Source: JBCBEX01 sp038528235
GTDB taxonomy: Bacteria; Bacteroidota; Rhodothermia; Rhodothermales; Rubricoccaceae
Assembly (NCBI GenBank): GCA_038528235.1
Contig: JBCBEX010000007.1
Location: 1-64,000 of the forward strand
Reading direction: 5' to 3'
Length of the DNA stretch: 64,000 bases
Shown here: positions 24,582 through 33,330 of the stretch, in pieces
How positions within the stretch are numbered: the first letter of the stretch is position 1
Layout of the letters: each line of letters starts with the position of its first letter
Position numbers and translations under genes: made by a program
The notes under the pieces: generated by a model
The model's database searches: none
The model's input: the letters and a program-made list of their open reading frames with translations, nothing else
What the model was told of the DNA's origin: nothing

Positions 24582-25964
24582 ATGCGATTCTCTAGCCTGT
24601 TCGTCCTGCTTCTCGCGGCCGCCCTACTCGCGCCCGCCGTCACCGCCCAGTACTATACGCAGGTTCGCGACCGCGTCGACATCGCTTGGCCGGAGTCCAA
24701 CCCGATCTGGGAAATGGAGGTCTACAGCCCCAGCAACAGCTCGGGCACGGAGGGTTCGGGCCTAGAGATCCGCAAAGTCTACTACAACGGCCGCAAGGTC
24801 TTCGAGCGGGCCCACGTGCCTATCGTCAATGTGGAGTATGACCCCAACGGCGGCTGCGGCTGCTACCGCGACTGGAATGACTTCGAGATCTTCTTCGCGA
24901 CAGAGCCTGAGTCTGGCGGCGCGCCCTTCCTGGATGCGGTGCCTGGCTCGGTCAAGACGACCTGCGACTTCGACGGGCAAGTGGACCCGCTCAGCGACCA
25001 GGGCGACATGGTCGGCATTGCTGGTGAGTCGTTCGATGATCGGCTCGTCCTCACCACACAGATGGCGGCGGGCTGGTACCGCTACCGCGTCCGCTGGACG
25101 TTCTGGTCAGACGGGCGCATCCAGCCTGAGTTCACATTCGGCCACACCTTCAACGTGTGCACCGAAGCTGGGCGCAACCACAACGCCTACTGGCGCTTCG
25201 ACTTTGACATCGAAGGGGGCGAGGACGACTACGTGGTCGAGCGGACGCCGTCGGGCCCGATCGAGTTTGACGAGGAAGCCAAGCGCAACCACGGCGACGG
25301 CATTTCGTGGGGCGTGTTCGACCGTCTCACGGAGCGCGGCTACGTTCTCACGCCCGGCGCTGAGACGGAACTGGTCGTCGACGACTTCGCCTACGCCGAC
25401 GCCATCGTGCTCGCCTACGACCCGCTAGAGATTGACGACGGCGGCGGCTTCTCGGCGGAGTACTGCGCAATCGACTTCGAAAGCGAGGGGCCGCCCAGCC
25501 CGGATCCCTTCATGGGCCGCAAGCCTGCACTCCTCGACGGCGAGGATGTCCTCGACACCGACGTCGTGCTGTGGTACCGCACCGGCACGTTCCGCGCTGG
25601 CGAAGGCGACAACGCCTGCCGACGCCTCGGCCCCACGCTCTCCCCCGTTGGCAACTGGACAGCGGTTGACAACGAAGCCGATGCTCCTGCTCTGCCTCAG
25701 GTCGCCGAACTCACCGCCGCGTATCCAAACCCGTTCGAGCGTGTCACGACCGTCCGCTTCCGGGTCACCGAGGCACGTGCTGTGACGCTCACGCTCGTGG
25801 ACGACCTCGGGCGCACCGTGCGTGCGCTCTACCAGGGCACGCCGTCACCGGGCCAGTTCGTTACGACGGAGATCGAAGCCGGCTCGCTGCCAAGCGGGTC
25901 GTACACGGTGCGCCTCTCGGGCGAGGGCATCAACGAGACGACGCGCGTCGTCCTGCTTCGATAG
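24582..25964 (+). CDS. Secreted protein with T9SS sorting domain
   Basis: A 460-residue protein. Signal peptide about 1-22 (FVLLLAAALLAPAVTA). The large middle domain (about 25-360) is rich in aromatic residues and acidic loops, with scattered Cys (CGCY, TTCDF, NVCTEA, EYCAID), which may form disulfides. Its function is unknown to me. The C-terminus from about 375 is a T9SS type A sorting domain: AAYPNPFERVTTVRFRV, VDDLGRTVRAL, and a last strand GSYTVRLSG. It should be secreted or anchored at the cell surface. It pairs with the small secreted gene upstream. Confidence 0.85.
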   Translation: MRFSSLFVLLLAAALLAPAVTAQYYTQVRDRVDIAWPESNPIWEMEVYSPSNSSGTEGSGLEIRKVYYNGRKVFERAHVPIVNVEYDPNGGCGCYRDWNDFEIFFATEPESGGAPFLDAVPGSVKTTCDFDGQVDPLSDQGDMVGIAGESFDDRLVLTTQMAAGWYRYRVRWTFWSDGRIQPEFTFGHTFNVCTEAGRNHNAYWRFDFDIEGGEDDYVVERTPSGPIEFDEEAKRNHGDGISWGVFDRLTERGYVLTPGAETELVVDDFAYADAIVLAYDPLEIDDGGGFSAEYCAIDFESEGPPSPDPFMGRKPALLDGEDVLDTDVVLWYRTGTFRAGEGDNACRRLGPTLSPVGNWTAVDNEADAPALPQVAELTAAYPNPFERVTTVRFRVTEARAVTLTLVDDLGRTVRALYQGTPSPGQFVTTEIEAGSLPSGSYTVRLSGEGINETTRVVLLR

Positions 25965-26052
25965 CGTCAGACTGAACCGTGACCCCGCACAGACGATAGC
26001 GCGCGCGTTCGTAGCTTCGAAGGTTCGATGAACCTTTTCAGCTACGCGCCCC

Positions 26053-27993
26053 ATGCTCGACCTCCTTATCGTCCTCGGCTTCGTTCTCTACGCCGTCGGC
26101 TCCGGACTCGCGTCGCGCAAGAAAGCCTCTGAAGGGCTGGGCGAATACTTCCTCGCGGGGAAGACGCTCGACGGCTGGCGCGCTGGCTTTTCGATGGCGG
26201 CCACGCAGTTCGCCGCGGACACGCCGCTGCTCGTGATGGGGCTCATCGCCACGGGCGGGGTGTTTCTGCTCTGGCGGCTCTGGATCTACGGCCTCGCGTT
26301 CCTGCTGATGGCGTTTGTCTTCGCCGTGGGGTGGCGCCGGGCGGGCGTCCTCACGGATGCGCAGCTTACCGAGGTGCGCTACAGCGGACGTGGGGTGCTC
26401 ACGTTGCGTGTGCTGAAAGCGCTCTACTACGGCACGCTCATCAACTGCGTCGTGATGGCGTTTGTGCTGGTCGCAGCCGTGCGGATCGCCGAGGTGTTTC
26501 TCCCCTGGCACGAGTGGGTCCCGGCGATCCAGGGCGTCTTCGTTGGCGTGGTCGAGGCGATGGGCCTCGTAGACGTGCTCGGCACAAGCGCGCTGGGACT
26601 ACCACCCGAAGTCGCGGCGGCGAACAACTTCCTCTCGATTTTCCTCATCCTCGCCTTTACCACGCTCTACTCAACGACAGGCGGCCTACGGGCCGTCGTC
26701 GCGACGGATGTGGTGCAGTTTGGACTGGCGATGGTCGGCACGCTGTTCTACGCCTGGGCGGTCATCAGCGAGGTCGGTGGACTGGGCGGCCTGACAGAAC
26801 GGGTCGCCGACCTCTACGGCGCGGCGAAGGCAAGCGAATTGCTCTCGTTCGGTCCACCCGACTCGGCACTGGGAGTTCTCGGCCCGTTCCTCACCATCGT
26901 CGGGCTGCAGTGGTTCTTCCAGATGAACTCGGATGGCACGGGCTATCTCGCCCAGCGCTCGATGGCGTGCAAGTCGGACTGGGATGCGCGGCTGGCGGGC
27001 GTGGTATTCGCCTGGGCGCAGATCGTCTTCCGGAGCCTGATCTGGCTCGTGATCGGTGTAGGGCTGCTGGTGCTCTATCCCTTCGAACTCACCGAGGTGG
27101 GCACTGATGGCTTCGTCGCCGGGCGCGAGATCCTGTTCGTGACAGGGGTGGCCGACCTGCTGCCGGACGGCGTTCGCGGTCTCATGCTTGTCGGGCTCCT
27201 CGCCGCGCTCGCGTCCACCATCGACACGCACCTCAACTGGGGCGCGGGCTACTGGAGCAATGACATCTACGGGCGGCTGGTCGCGCAAGAGTGGCGCGGG
27301 CGTGAGGCGTCGAGTCGTGAATTGGTCGTAGTCGCGCGGCTCTCGAACCTGCTCATCCTGTTTATCGCCCTCGCGATCATGACGCAGCTCGGGTCGATCC
27401 AGGCTGGCTGGACGCTGTCGCTGCTCCTCGGTGCGGGGATGGGCTCGGTGCTAGTCCTGCGCTGGCTCTGGGAGCGCATCAACCTCTGGAGCGAGCTCGC
27501 CGCCATCGTGGCGAGCCTGGTCATGGCGCCCGTGTTGCTCTTCGTTTTCGACCTCTCCGACGCGCCCGACGAGGACGCGCTGCGCCTTGCCATCATGGCG
27601 GCGGTTTCCACGGCGGCTGCCGTCGGCATCACGTTCGTGACGCCCAAGACCGACGAGGAGACGCGCGTTGCCTTCTATCGCCGCGTCCGGCCGTTCGGCT
27701 TCTGGAAGGCGACGGCCACCGCAGCCGGTGACGATCCGCAGCGTTCCCCTCGGGCGCTCGCCCATCGCCTCGCGCTCACGGCAACGACGGGTGCCTCGCT
27801 GTTCCTCGTGCTCGTTGGGCTCGGCCGCTTGCTCATCCCCGCGCCAGATGCGTCGACGCTGCTGTCGCTGGGCTTCTTGCTAGCCGGCGTCGCTTTGGTG
27901 CCGGTGTGGGTCCGCTGGGGCTTCGGCGCCGACGCGCTCGCGGAAGACGTGGAGTTCGCTGCTGCTGCGGACGAAAACGTGAGTTCAACGTGA
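26053..27993 (+). CDS. Sodium:solute symporter family protein
   Basis: A 646-residue inner-membrane protein with about 13-15 predicted helices. The N-terminus (GLGEYFLAGKTLDGWRAGFSMAATQFAADTPL) is the SSS-family first-helix signature that contributes to sodium binding, and the TTGGLRAVVATDVVQF block is the second conserved site. Substrate cannot be told from sequence; sugars, amino acids or other organic solutes are possible. It overlaps the stop of the convergent GHL10 gene by 9 bp. The neighbouring glycan-acting genes suggest, weakly, a sugar substrate. Confidence 0.92.
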   Translation: MLDLLIVLGFVLYAVGSGLASRKKASEGLGEYFLAGKTLDGWRAGFSMAATQFAADTPLLVMGLIATGGVFLLWRLWIYGLAFLLMAFVFAVGWRRAGVLTDAQLTEVRYSGRGVLTLRVLKALYYGTLINCVVMAFVLVAAVRIAEVFLPWHEWVPAIQGVFVGVVEAMGLVDVLGTSALGLPPEVAAANNFLSIFLILAFTTLYSTTGGLRAVVATDVVQFGLAMVGTLFYAWAVISEVGGLGGLTERVADLYGAAKASELLSFGPPDSALGVLGPFLTIVGLQWFFQMNSDGTGYLAQRSMACKSDWDARLAGVVFAWAQIVFRSLIWLVIGVGLLVLYPFELTEVGTDGFVAGREILFVTGVADLLPDGVRGLMLVGLLAALASTIDTHLNWGAGYWSNDIYGRLVAQEWRGREASSRELVVVARLSNLLILFIALAIMTQLGSIQAGWTLSLLLGAGMGSVLVLRWLWERINLWSELAAIVASLVMAPVLLFVFDLSDAPDEDALRLAIMAAVSTAAAVGITFVTPKTDEETRVAFYRRVRPFGFWKATATAAGDDPQRSPRALAHRLALTATTGASLFLVLVGLGRLLIPAPDASTLLSLGFLLAGVALVPVWVRWGFGADALAEDVEFAAAADENVSST

Positions 27994-29526
27994 CAGGATC
28001 TCGGCCGTACCGGCGTCGCACGGCCGGTTGATCGAGCGGATCGTGCTCGCGTTGCCGAGGCGGTCTACGGCCTGCACGGCGACTTCAGCGGCGCACTCGT
28101 TGCCCTTGCCGATGGACACGGATTGTTGCCAGGCGGGCAGCACCTCAGTGTCCCACGTTGTGCCATGGCGTTGCTGGACGACCCACAGCCACACCGGCTC
28201 GTTGTCACCCGGCAGCATCGTCAGCATCGTGCCATCGGGGAGGCGCTCTGTGGTGAGCATCGGTGCCGCCGGAGCGATGCTGTCGAGCCACGGCGACGCT
28301 GGGATCAGCGCCGGACCAGCGTAGACATCCTCCATGAGTGCGGGACCCATCGCGCTGGACGTGTCGCGAAGCACCTTCGCGCTAAAGTGGATGTTGCCAT
28401 CGGTGACGTTGTTCGCGCGCGTCAGGCGGATTTGCTCCACAATCTCGGCTGGCTCCCACGTATCGAAGAGCAGGCGGCTCGTGTAGTTGCCGGGCCATAG
28501 GTGCCGGCCCGCCGAGTTCTGCGACGCCCACCACTCGAGCAGTTCGTTGTAGCGCTGCCCCTCTTTGTCAATTGCCCAGTACAGCTGCGGTGCGAGATAG
28601 TCCACCCACCCTTCCTGCTGCCAGCGTCGCGCGTCGGCGTAGAGCCGCGCGTAGGCATCGAAGCCCACGACCGTTTCGGGGTAGCCCGGCCGCCAAATAC
28701 CGAACGGGCTGATGCCGACCTTGACGTGCGGTTTCGCAGCTTTGACTTCACGGTAGAGGCGCTCGACGAAGCCATCGACGCTTTGCCGCCGCCAGTCGCC
28801 CTGATCAAGGGTGGGATCGGCGGCCTGCGCCCGCGCCCAACTCGTGCTGTCCGGGAACGGGATCTCGACGCCGAGCGAGTCGCTCTTGGGGTACGGATAG
28901 AAGTAGTCGTCGAGGTGGACGCCATCGACATCGTAGCGCTCGACGACATCGAGGATCACATCGAGGCTGCGCTGTTGGACAACCGGCTCGCTCGGGTCCA
29001 TCCAAAGCAGGTCGCCGTAGGCTTTGACCACGTCCGGGTTGGTGAACTGGATGTGGCTCACGTCAAGCTCGCCCGGGTTCGTAGGGTGGTAGGCGCGGTA
29101 CGGGTTGAACCACGCGTGGAGTTCGAGCCCGCGCTTGTGGGCCTCGTCCACGGCGAAGGCGAGCGGGTCGTAGTACGGTTCCGGCGCGATGCCCTGCTGG
29201 CCGGTGAGGTAGGCCGACCACGGCTCGTAGCGCGACGCGTAGAACGCATCGGCGGTCGGGCGCACCTGGAGGATGACCGCGTTGAAGTTGAGACGGACGA
29301 GCCGATCCAGAAGGCTTCGCAGTTCGGCCTGCTGCTCAGCGGTGGACAGGCCCGGGCGCGAGGGCCAGTCGATGTTGTCAACGGTGGCGATCCAGGCTGC
29401 GCGGAACTCTCTTTGGATCTCCGGGCGCGGCGGCGGCGGCTCTGTAATTTCCTGCGCCACCTCCCGCGCGGGCGTGCAGGCAGCCAAGACGAGCGCGGCA
29501 AACAGGAAGAGCGAGAAGCGAAGCAT
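27985..29526 (-). CDS. GHL10-type glycoside hydrolase-like lipoprotein
   Basis: A 513-residue protein with a lipobox (LVLAAC, Cys near 17), so it is likely a lipoprotein. ATG 29526 starts the signal peptide; a TTG five codons upstream is less likely. The catalytic-fold domain (about 45-390) has the GHL10/DUF187 signatures FRAAWIATVDNIDWPS, FNAVILQVRPTADAFY, HAWFNPYRAY and DGVHLDDYFYPYP. Members of this group act on, or are predicted to act on, glycans, but activity is not well proven. A small C-terminal Ig-like segment follows. It is paralogous to the T9SS-tagged protein at 33331-35121. Confidence 0.9.
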   Translation of the reverse strand: MLRFSLFLFAALVLAACTPAREVAQEITEPPPPRPEIQREFRAAWIATVDNIDWPSRPGLSTAEQQAELRSLLDRLVRLNFNAVILQVRPTADAFYASRYEPWSAYLTGQQGIAPEPYYDPLAFAVDEAHKRGLELHAWFNPYRAYHPTNPGELDVSHIQFTNPDVVKAYGDLLWMDPSEPVVQQRSLDVILDVVERYDVDGVHLDDYFYPYPKSDSLGVEIPFPDSTSWARAQAADPTLDQGDWRRQSVDGFVERLYREVKAAKPHVKVGISPFGIWRPGYPETVVGFDAYARLYADARRWQQEGWVDYLAPQLYWAIDKEGQRYNELLEWWASQNSAGRHLWPGNYTSRLLFDTWEPAEIVEQIRLTRANNVTDGNIHFSAKVLRDTSSAMGPALMEDVYAGPALIPASPWLDSIAPAAPMLTTERLPDGTMLTMLPGDNEPVWLWVVQQRHGTTWDTEVLPAWQQSVSIGKGNECAAEVAVQAVDRLGNASTIRSINRPCDAGTAEILSR

Positions 29527-29706
29527 GAGCGGATAGGCCAAGACGACGATCGCGGAGGACGGGAAAGCATACGAACCGGGTCCCGCGGTTCGGCCGGGAT
29601 TCCGCTCAAATCGGCGATGGGAGCGCTACCAAAAGGCGTCCCCGATACCGGTCGCGACGATTCGCAGCCTATACTACCCCGCCCTGCTTCGCTACCGTCC
29701 ACGCCG

Positions 29707-30663
29707 ATGCCAGCCTCGACCCTTTCCCTTTCTCGCGCTCTCGTAGCGTTGCTCTGTCTCGTTGCCTACGCCAGTGCGCCCGCGTACAGCCAGCTTCGCG
29801 CCGTCGGCACTGCGGTGCCGCTGTTCGGCGACGCGTCGGAGCCCTTCGCCCACCCGAGTTGGTCGCCCGACGGCACCCAACTTGCGTTCTCCCGACCGAG
29901 CTACGACGGTCTATGGGTGGCAGACGCTGATGGCGCCGCGCCGCGGCAAATCACGGCGGAAGCGGGCGCCGGCTTCAGCGCCGCGTGGGCACCCTCCGGC
30001 GACGCGATCGTGGCTCGGGTCGCCCGCTTCGAGGGACCGCGTCGCTCGGATGCCGTGAAGGTCTTCGACCTGGCAAACGCGGAGACACGCACGCTCACCG
30101 ACTACCGCGCAAGTATGCCTATGCTCCCCCGCTGGCGGGCGGACGGCACCGTGGTGCTGGTCGCCGACGACGAGGCGGAGGCTCTCGCGACGGGCCTTTC
30201 TGGCATAGAGGCCAGGCAGGAGGCACGCACGGTCTACGCCGAGCATCCCGCCACCGGGCTCGTCGTGCTCCGCCCCGACGGCAGCCGCGCGCGCTACCTC
30301 CGCTCGGAGCGCATCATCAACGCGGTAGGCTCGCCTGACGCCCGGCAGGTCGCCTTCGAGGTGGTTGGCGGGGACCTGTTTGTGATGAACGCCGACGGTA
30401 CGGGCCTGACGAGCCTCGGTCGTGGCCACCGCCCCACGTGGTCGCCCGATGGGCGCTGGGTGGCGTTCATGCGGACGCAGGACAACGGCTACACCTACAC
30501 GGCCGCGGACCTCTTCGCCGCACGCGCCGACGGCTCCGACGTCGTTCAGCTCACCACGACCGAAGCGCTGGAGATGAACCCAGCCTGGTCGCCCGACGGC
30601 ACCCAGATCGCCTTCGACGACAACGCTGGCACGATTTATTTATTGACGATCTCGGATTCGTGA
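29707..30663 (+). CDS. TolB-like/PD40 beta-propeller secreted protein
   Basis: A 318-residue protein with a signal peptide (about 1-27, ending APAYS). It carries several WD40-like PD40 repeats of the TolB type, with motifs PSWSPDGTQLAF, AWAPSGDAIVA, PTWSPDGRWVAF and PAWSPDGTQIAF, so it should fold as a small periplasmic beta-propeller used for binding. It is shorter than TolB and lacks the N-terminal TolB domain, so it is not TolB itself. ATG 29707 was chosen because it begins the signal peptide. The amidase gene starts 50 bp downstream on the same strand. Confidence 0.85.
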   Translation: MPASTLSLSRALVALLCLVAYASAPAYSQLRAVGTAVPLFGDASEPFAHPSWSPDGTQLAFSRPSYDGLWVADADGAAPRQITAEAGAGFSAAWAPSGDAIVARVARFEGPRRSDAVKVFDLANAETRTLTDYRASMPMLPRWRADGTVVLVADDEAEALATGLSGIEARQEARTVYAEHPATGLVVLRPDGSRARYLRSERIINAVGSPDARQVAFEVVGGDLFVMNADGTGLTSLGRGHRPTWSPDGRWVAFMRTQDNGYTYTAADLFAARADGSDVVQLTTTEALEMNPAWSPDGTQIAFDDNAGTIYLLTISDS

Positions 30664-30713
30664 TGTTTGAACTGTTTAGAGACCAATCTCAAATCATAAA
30701 TCAGACATCCAAA

Positions 30714-33248
30714 ATGACTATGCGTTTTCTCGCTACCGGCCTCGTCCTTCTCCTCGCCCTTCCTACATCGGCGCAGGAAGTCACCGGCCTCTCTGGCTGG
30801 AGCCTCTACCTCGACCCCGGCCATAGCCAAAACGAGAACGTCGGCGTGTTTGGCTACTCCGAGGCCAACAAGGTGCTGCGCATCGGCCGCGAGCTGCAGC
30901 GCATTCTGATGGAGGAGACCGACATCGACACGGTCTACCTCTCGCGCACCAACGACAGCCAGCAGGTGGGTCTGAGCCAGCGCACGGACGATGCCAACCG
31001 CGTCGCGGCAGACCACTTCCACTCGATCCACAGCAACGCTGGGCCACCCGAGGCACGGTCGATCTTCGTGCTCTGGCCGCAGCTTATCAGCGGGGCAGAG
31101 CCGTCGCCGCCCTACAACGGCGGGCGCCGCTGGAGCGAACTCATGGGCCAGATGCTCGGCCGCAGTATGCGCGCGCCGCTCTCCAACCGCGGCGCCTGGG
31201 GCGAGTGCGACTTCTACGGCGCGTCGTCGTGCCGCTCGACAGCCACAACGCCGAAAGGGTCGCGCAACTTCGTCCAAAGCTTCTCGCTGATGCCGTCGGC
31301 GCTCTCGGAGGCGAGCTTCCACACCAACCCGACGCAGAACCAGCGCAACATGAACGCGGACTGGAAGCGCCTCGAAGCCCGGGCCATGTTTTGGAGCATT
31401 CTGCAATACTTCGAGCTAGAGCGTCCGGCGAAGGCCATCGCCACGGGCATCATCGCAGACGCGGAGAACGACCAGCCCATCAACGGCGCGACGGTCACGA
31501 TCGGCGACCAAACCTACACAACCGATACGTTCGAGTCGCTCTTCAACCAGTACTCGCCCGACCCCAACCGCCTCCGCAACGGCTTCTACTACCTCGACGC
31601 GCTGCCCGGCCCTGGCACTTATCCAGTGACCATCGAGGCCGAGGGCTTCCGCTCGCTGGAGACGACGGTCGCGGTGTCCGACACGTTTTTCACCTTCGCC
31701 GACTACGGGCTCTTCTCGACCGTCGCCCCGTCTGTCACCGAGACGATCCCTGTCGCAGACGACGACAACTACCGGCTCACCGACCCGCTCACGGTCGCCT
31801 TCAGCCGTCCGATGGACCGGAACAGCGTGGAGCAGGCCGCCTCGCTGTCGCCTACGCAAGTCCTCTCGTTCTCCTGGAACGACGAGAGCACCCGCCTCAC
31901 CATCGATCCCGACACGCTGCTCCCCCGCACGGCCTACACCTTGACGCTCGCCAGCACAGCGCAAGGCGCACTCGGCGACCCCTTCGACGGCAACGCCGAC
32001 GGCACGCCGGGCGACGCCTTCACGCTGAGCTTCACGACGAGCTTTCCGGACACGGCTCCGCCACGCATCGCGGGCGCTCGCCTCAGCCGCGCGAGCGACG
32101 TGGAGCTCCGCCCCGTCGTGACGGTGACCTACAGCGAACGCATCAAGCCCGAATCGGCTGAAGGTCGTATCCGCCTCGAAGAGACGGCCAGCGGCCAGCC
32201 CGTCTCCGCCACGGTGGAACTCTACGAGGTTGAAGTGGGCGATGTCATCCAGAGCGTCGTGACCATCTTCCCGGAGGAGGATCTGCGCCCGGAGACGAGC
32301 TACAGATACATCGCGCTCCCCGGTCTCGAAGACGACTTCCTGAACCAGCAGCCCGACACGCAGCAGTTCACCTTCACCACCAGCGACCAGGGGTGGATCG
32401 CCACCGAGATCGACAGTTTCGACGAGGACTTCGACCGCCGCTGGTGGGTCCCGCAGCAGAGCGGCTCCACGATTGGCATCGTGACCGAGGCTACGGATGC
32501 TTCGGCCGACGACTCGATCGTCAACCTGCTCACCGACAGCGAACTCGCTATGCGCCTCGACTACGGGTGGGACACGCAGGCGTCTGCGTGGCTGATCCGC
32601 GAGTTTCTCAACGCGGGGCCGCCGTTCGAGCTGCGGTTCCAGCCGAACCGGCAGTTGCAGGCCTATGTGTTCGGCGACGGTAGTGGCAACCAGATTCGCT
32701 TCGCCGTGGACGACGGCCTCGGAACAGCTTCCGCAGGCACGGAGGTGAGTCCCTGGTTCACGATCGACTGGCTCGGCTGGAACGTTGTCTCGTGGGACAT
32801 GGCCAGCGGCGAGGTCGGCAGTTGGATCGGCGACGGCACGCTCGACGGCACCCTGCGTTTCGACAGCATCCAGCTCACGTACGTCCCTGGCAGCCCGGCC
32901 TTCGGTTCGATCTGGATCGACGACCTCCGACTCGTCGAGGAACGGACGGTCGTCGACATCGAGGACGATGGCCCGCTTCCGGAGGTCTTCGCGCTCGACG
33001 CCGCCTACCCGAACCCGTTTGCGAGCACGACGACGCTGCGCTTCTCGCTTCCTGAAGCCGCCGACGTGACCCTCTCGGTCTACAACGTGCTCGGGGCCGA
33101 AGTCGCCCGGCTCGTCTCGGGCCAGCCGCACGCTGCTGGACGCCACATGCTAACGTGGAACGCTTCGGGCCTGGCAAGCGGCGTCTATGTCGTGGAGGTG
33201 CGCGCCGATAGGCAGCGCGCCACCCAGAAGGTGTTGCTCGTCAGGTAG
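30714..33248 (+). CDS. N-acetylmuramoyl-L-alanine amidase with Ig-like and T9SS domains
   Basis: An 844-residue secreted multidomain protein. After a signal peptide (about 1-21) comes an Ami_3 amidase domain (about 28-245). Visible motifs are LYLDPGHSQNENVG (first zinc His), E47-type Glu in GYSEANKVL, HFHSIHSN (second zinc His) and the catalytic-type Glu in SEASFHTN. It should cut the lactyl-peptide bond of peptidoglycan. Next are a carboxypeptidase-regulatory-like domain (about 245-340), Big_5-type Ig-like domains (about 350-550), a lectin-like region and the T9SS sorting domain (AAYPNPFASTTTLRFSLP to the end). The alternative start is Met3. Confidence 0.9.
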   Translation: MTMRFLATGLVLLLALPTSAQEVTGLSGWSLYLDPGHSQNENVGVFGYSEANKVLRIGRELQRILMEETDIDTVYLSRTNDSQQVGLSQRTDDANRVAADHFHSIHSNAGPPEARSIFVLWPQLISGAEPSPPYNGGRRWSELMGQMLGRSMRAPLSNRGAWGECDFYGASSCRSTATTPKGSRNFVQSFSLMPSALSEASFHTNPTQNQRNMNADWKRLEARAMFWSILQYFELERPAKAIATGIIADAENDQPINGATVTIGDQTYTTDTFESLFNQYSPDPNRLRNGFYYLDALPGPGTYPVTIEAEGFRSLETTVAVSDTFFTFADYGLFSTVAPSVTETIPVADDDNYRLTDPLTVAFSRPMDRNSVEQAASLSPTQVLSFSWNDESTRLTIDPDTLLPRTAYTLTLASTAQGALGDPFDGNADGTPGDAFTLSFTTSFPDTAPPRIAGARLSRASDVELRPVVTVTYSERIKPESAEGRIRLEETASGQPVSATVELYEVEVGDVIQSVVTIFPEEDLRPETSYRYIALPGLEDDFLNQQPDTQQFTFTTSDQGWIATEIDSFDEDFDRRWWVPQQSGSTIGIVTEATDASADDSIVNLLTDSELAMRLDYGWDTQASAWLIREFLNAGPPFELRFQPNRQLQAYVFGDGSGNQIRFAVDDGLGTASAGTEVSPWFTIDWLGWNVVSWDMASGEVGSWIGDGTLDGTLRFDSIQLTYVPGSPAFGSIWIDDLRLVEERTVVDIEDDGPLPEVFALDAAYPNPFASTTTLRFSLPEAADVTLSVYNVLGAEVARLVSGQPHAAGRHMLTWNASGLASGVYVVEVRADRQRATQKVLLVR

Positions 33249-33274
33249 ACTCGGATTCGCATCGTAAACAGAGA

Positions 33275-33307
33275 AGCGCCGAGACGTTTTGACATCGTCT
33301 CGGCGCT
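33275..33307. terminator. Bidirectional terminator between amidase and GHL10 genes
   Basis: A 12-bp stem AGCGCCGAGACG/CGTCTCGGCGCT with a 9-nt loop lies between two convergent genes. The plus side is followed by CTCGTG and the minus side by TCTCTG, so the T-tract is weak, but the position and stem support a shared terminator. Confidence 0.65.
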
Positions 33308-33330
33308 CTCGTGTGGTTTCCGCTTGCGCG

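Noticed and set aside
30438..30713. N-terminal extension of the amidase frame overlapping the propeller gene.
   Set aside because: A signal peptide starts at 30714 or 30720, and the upstream part is the other-frame shadow of the propeller gene.
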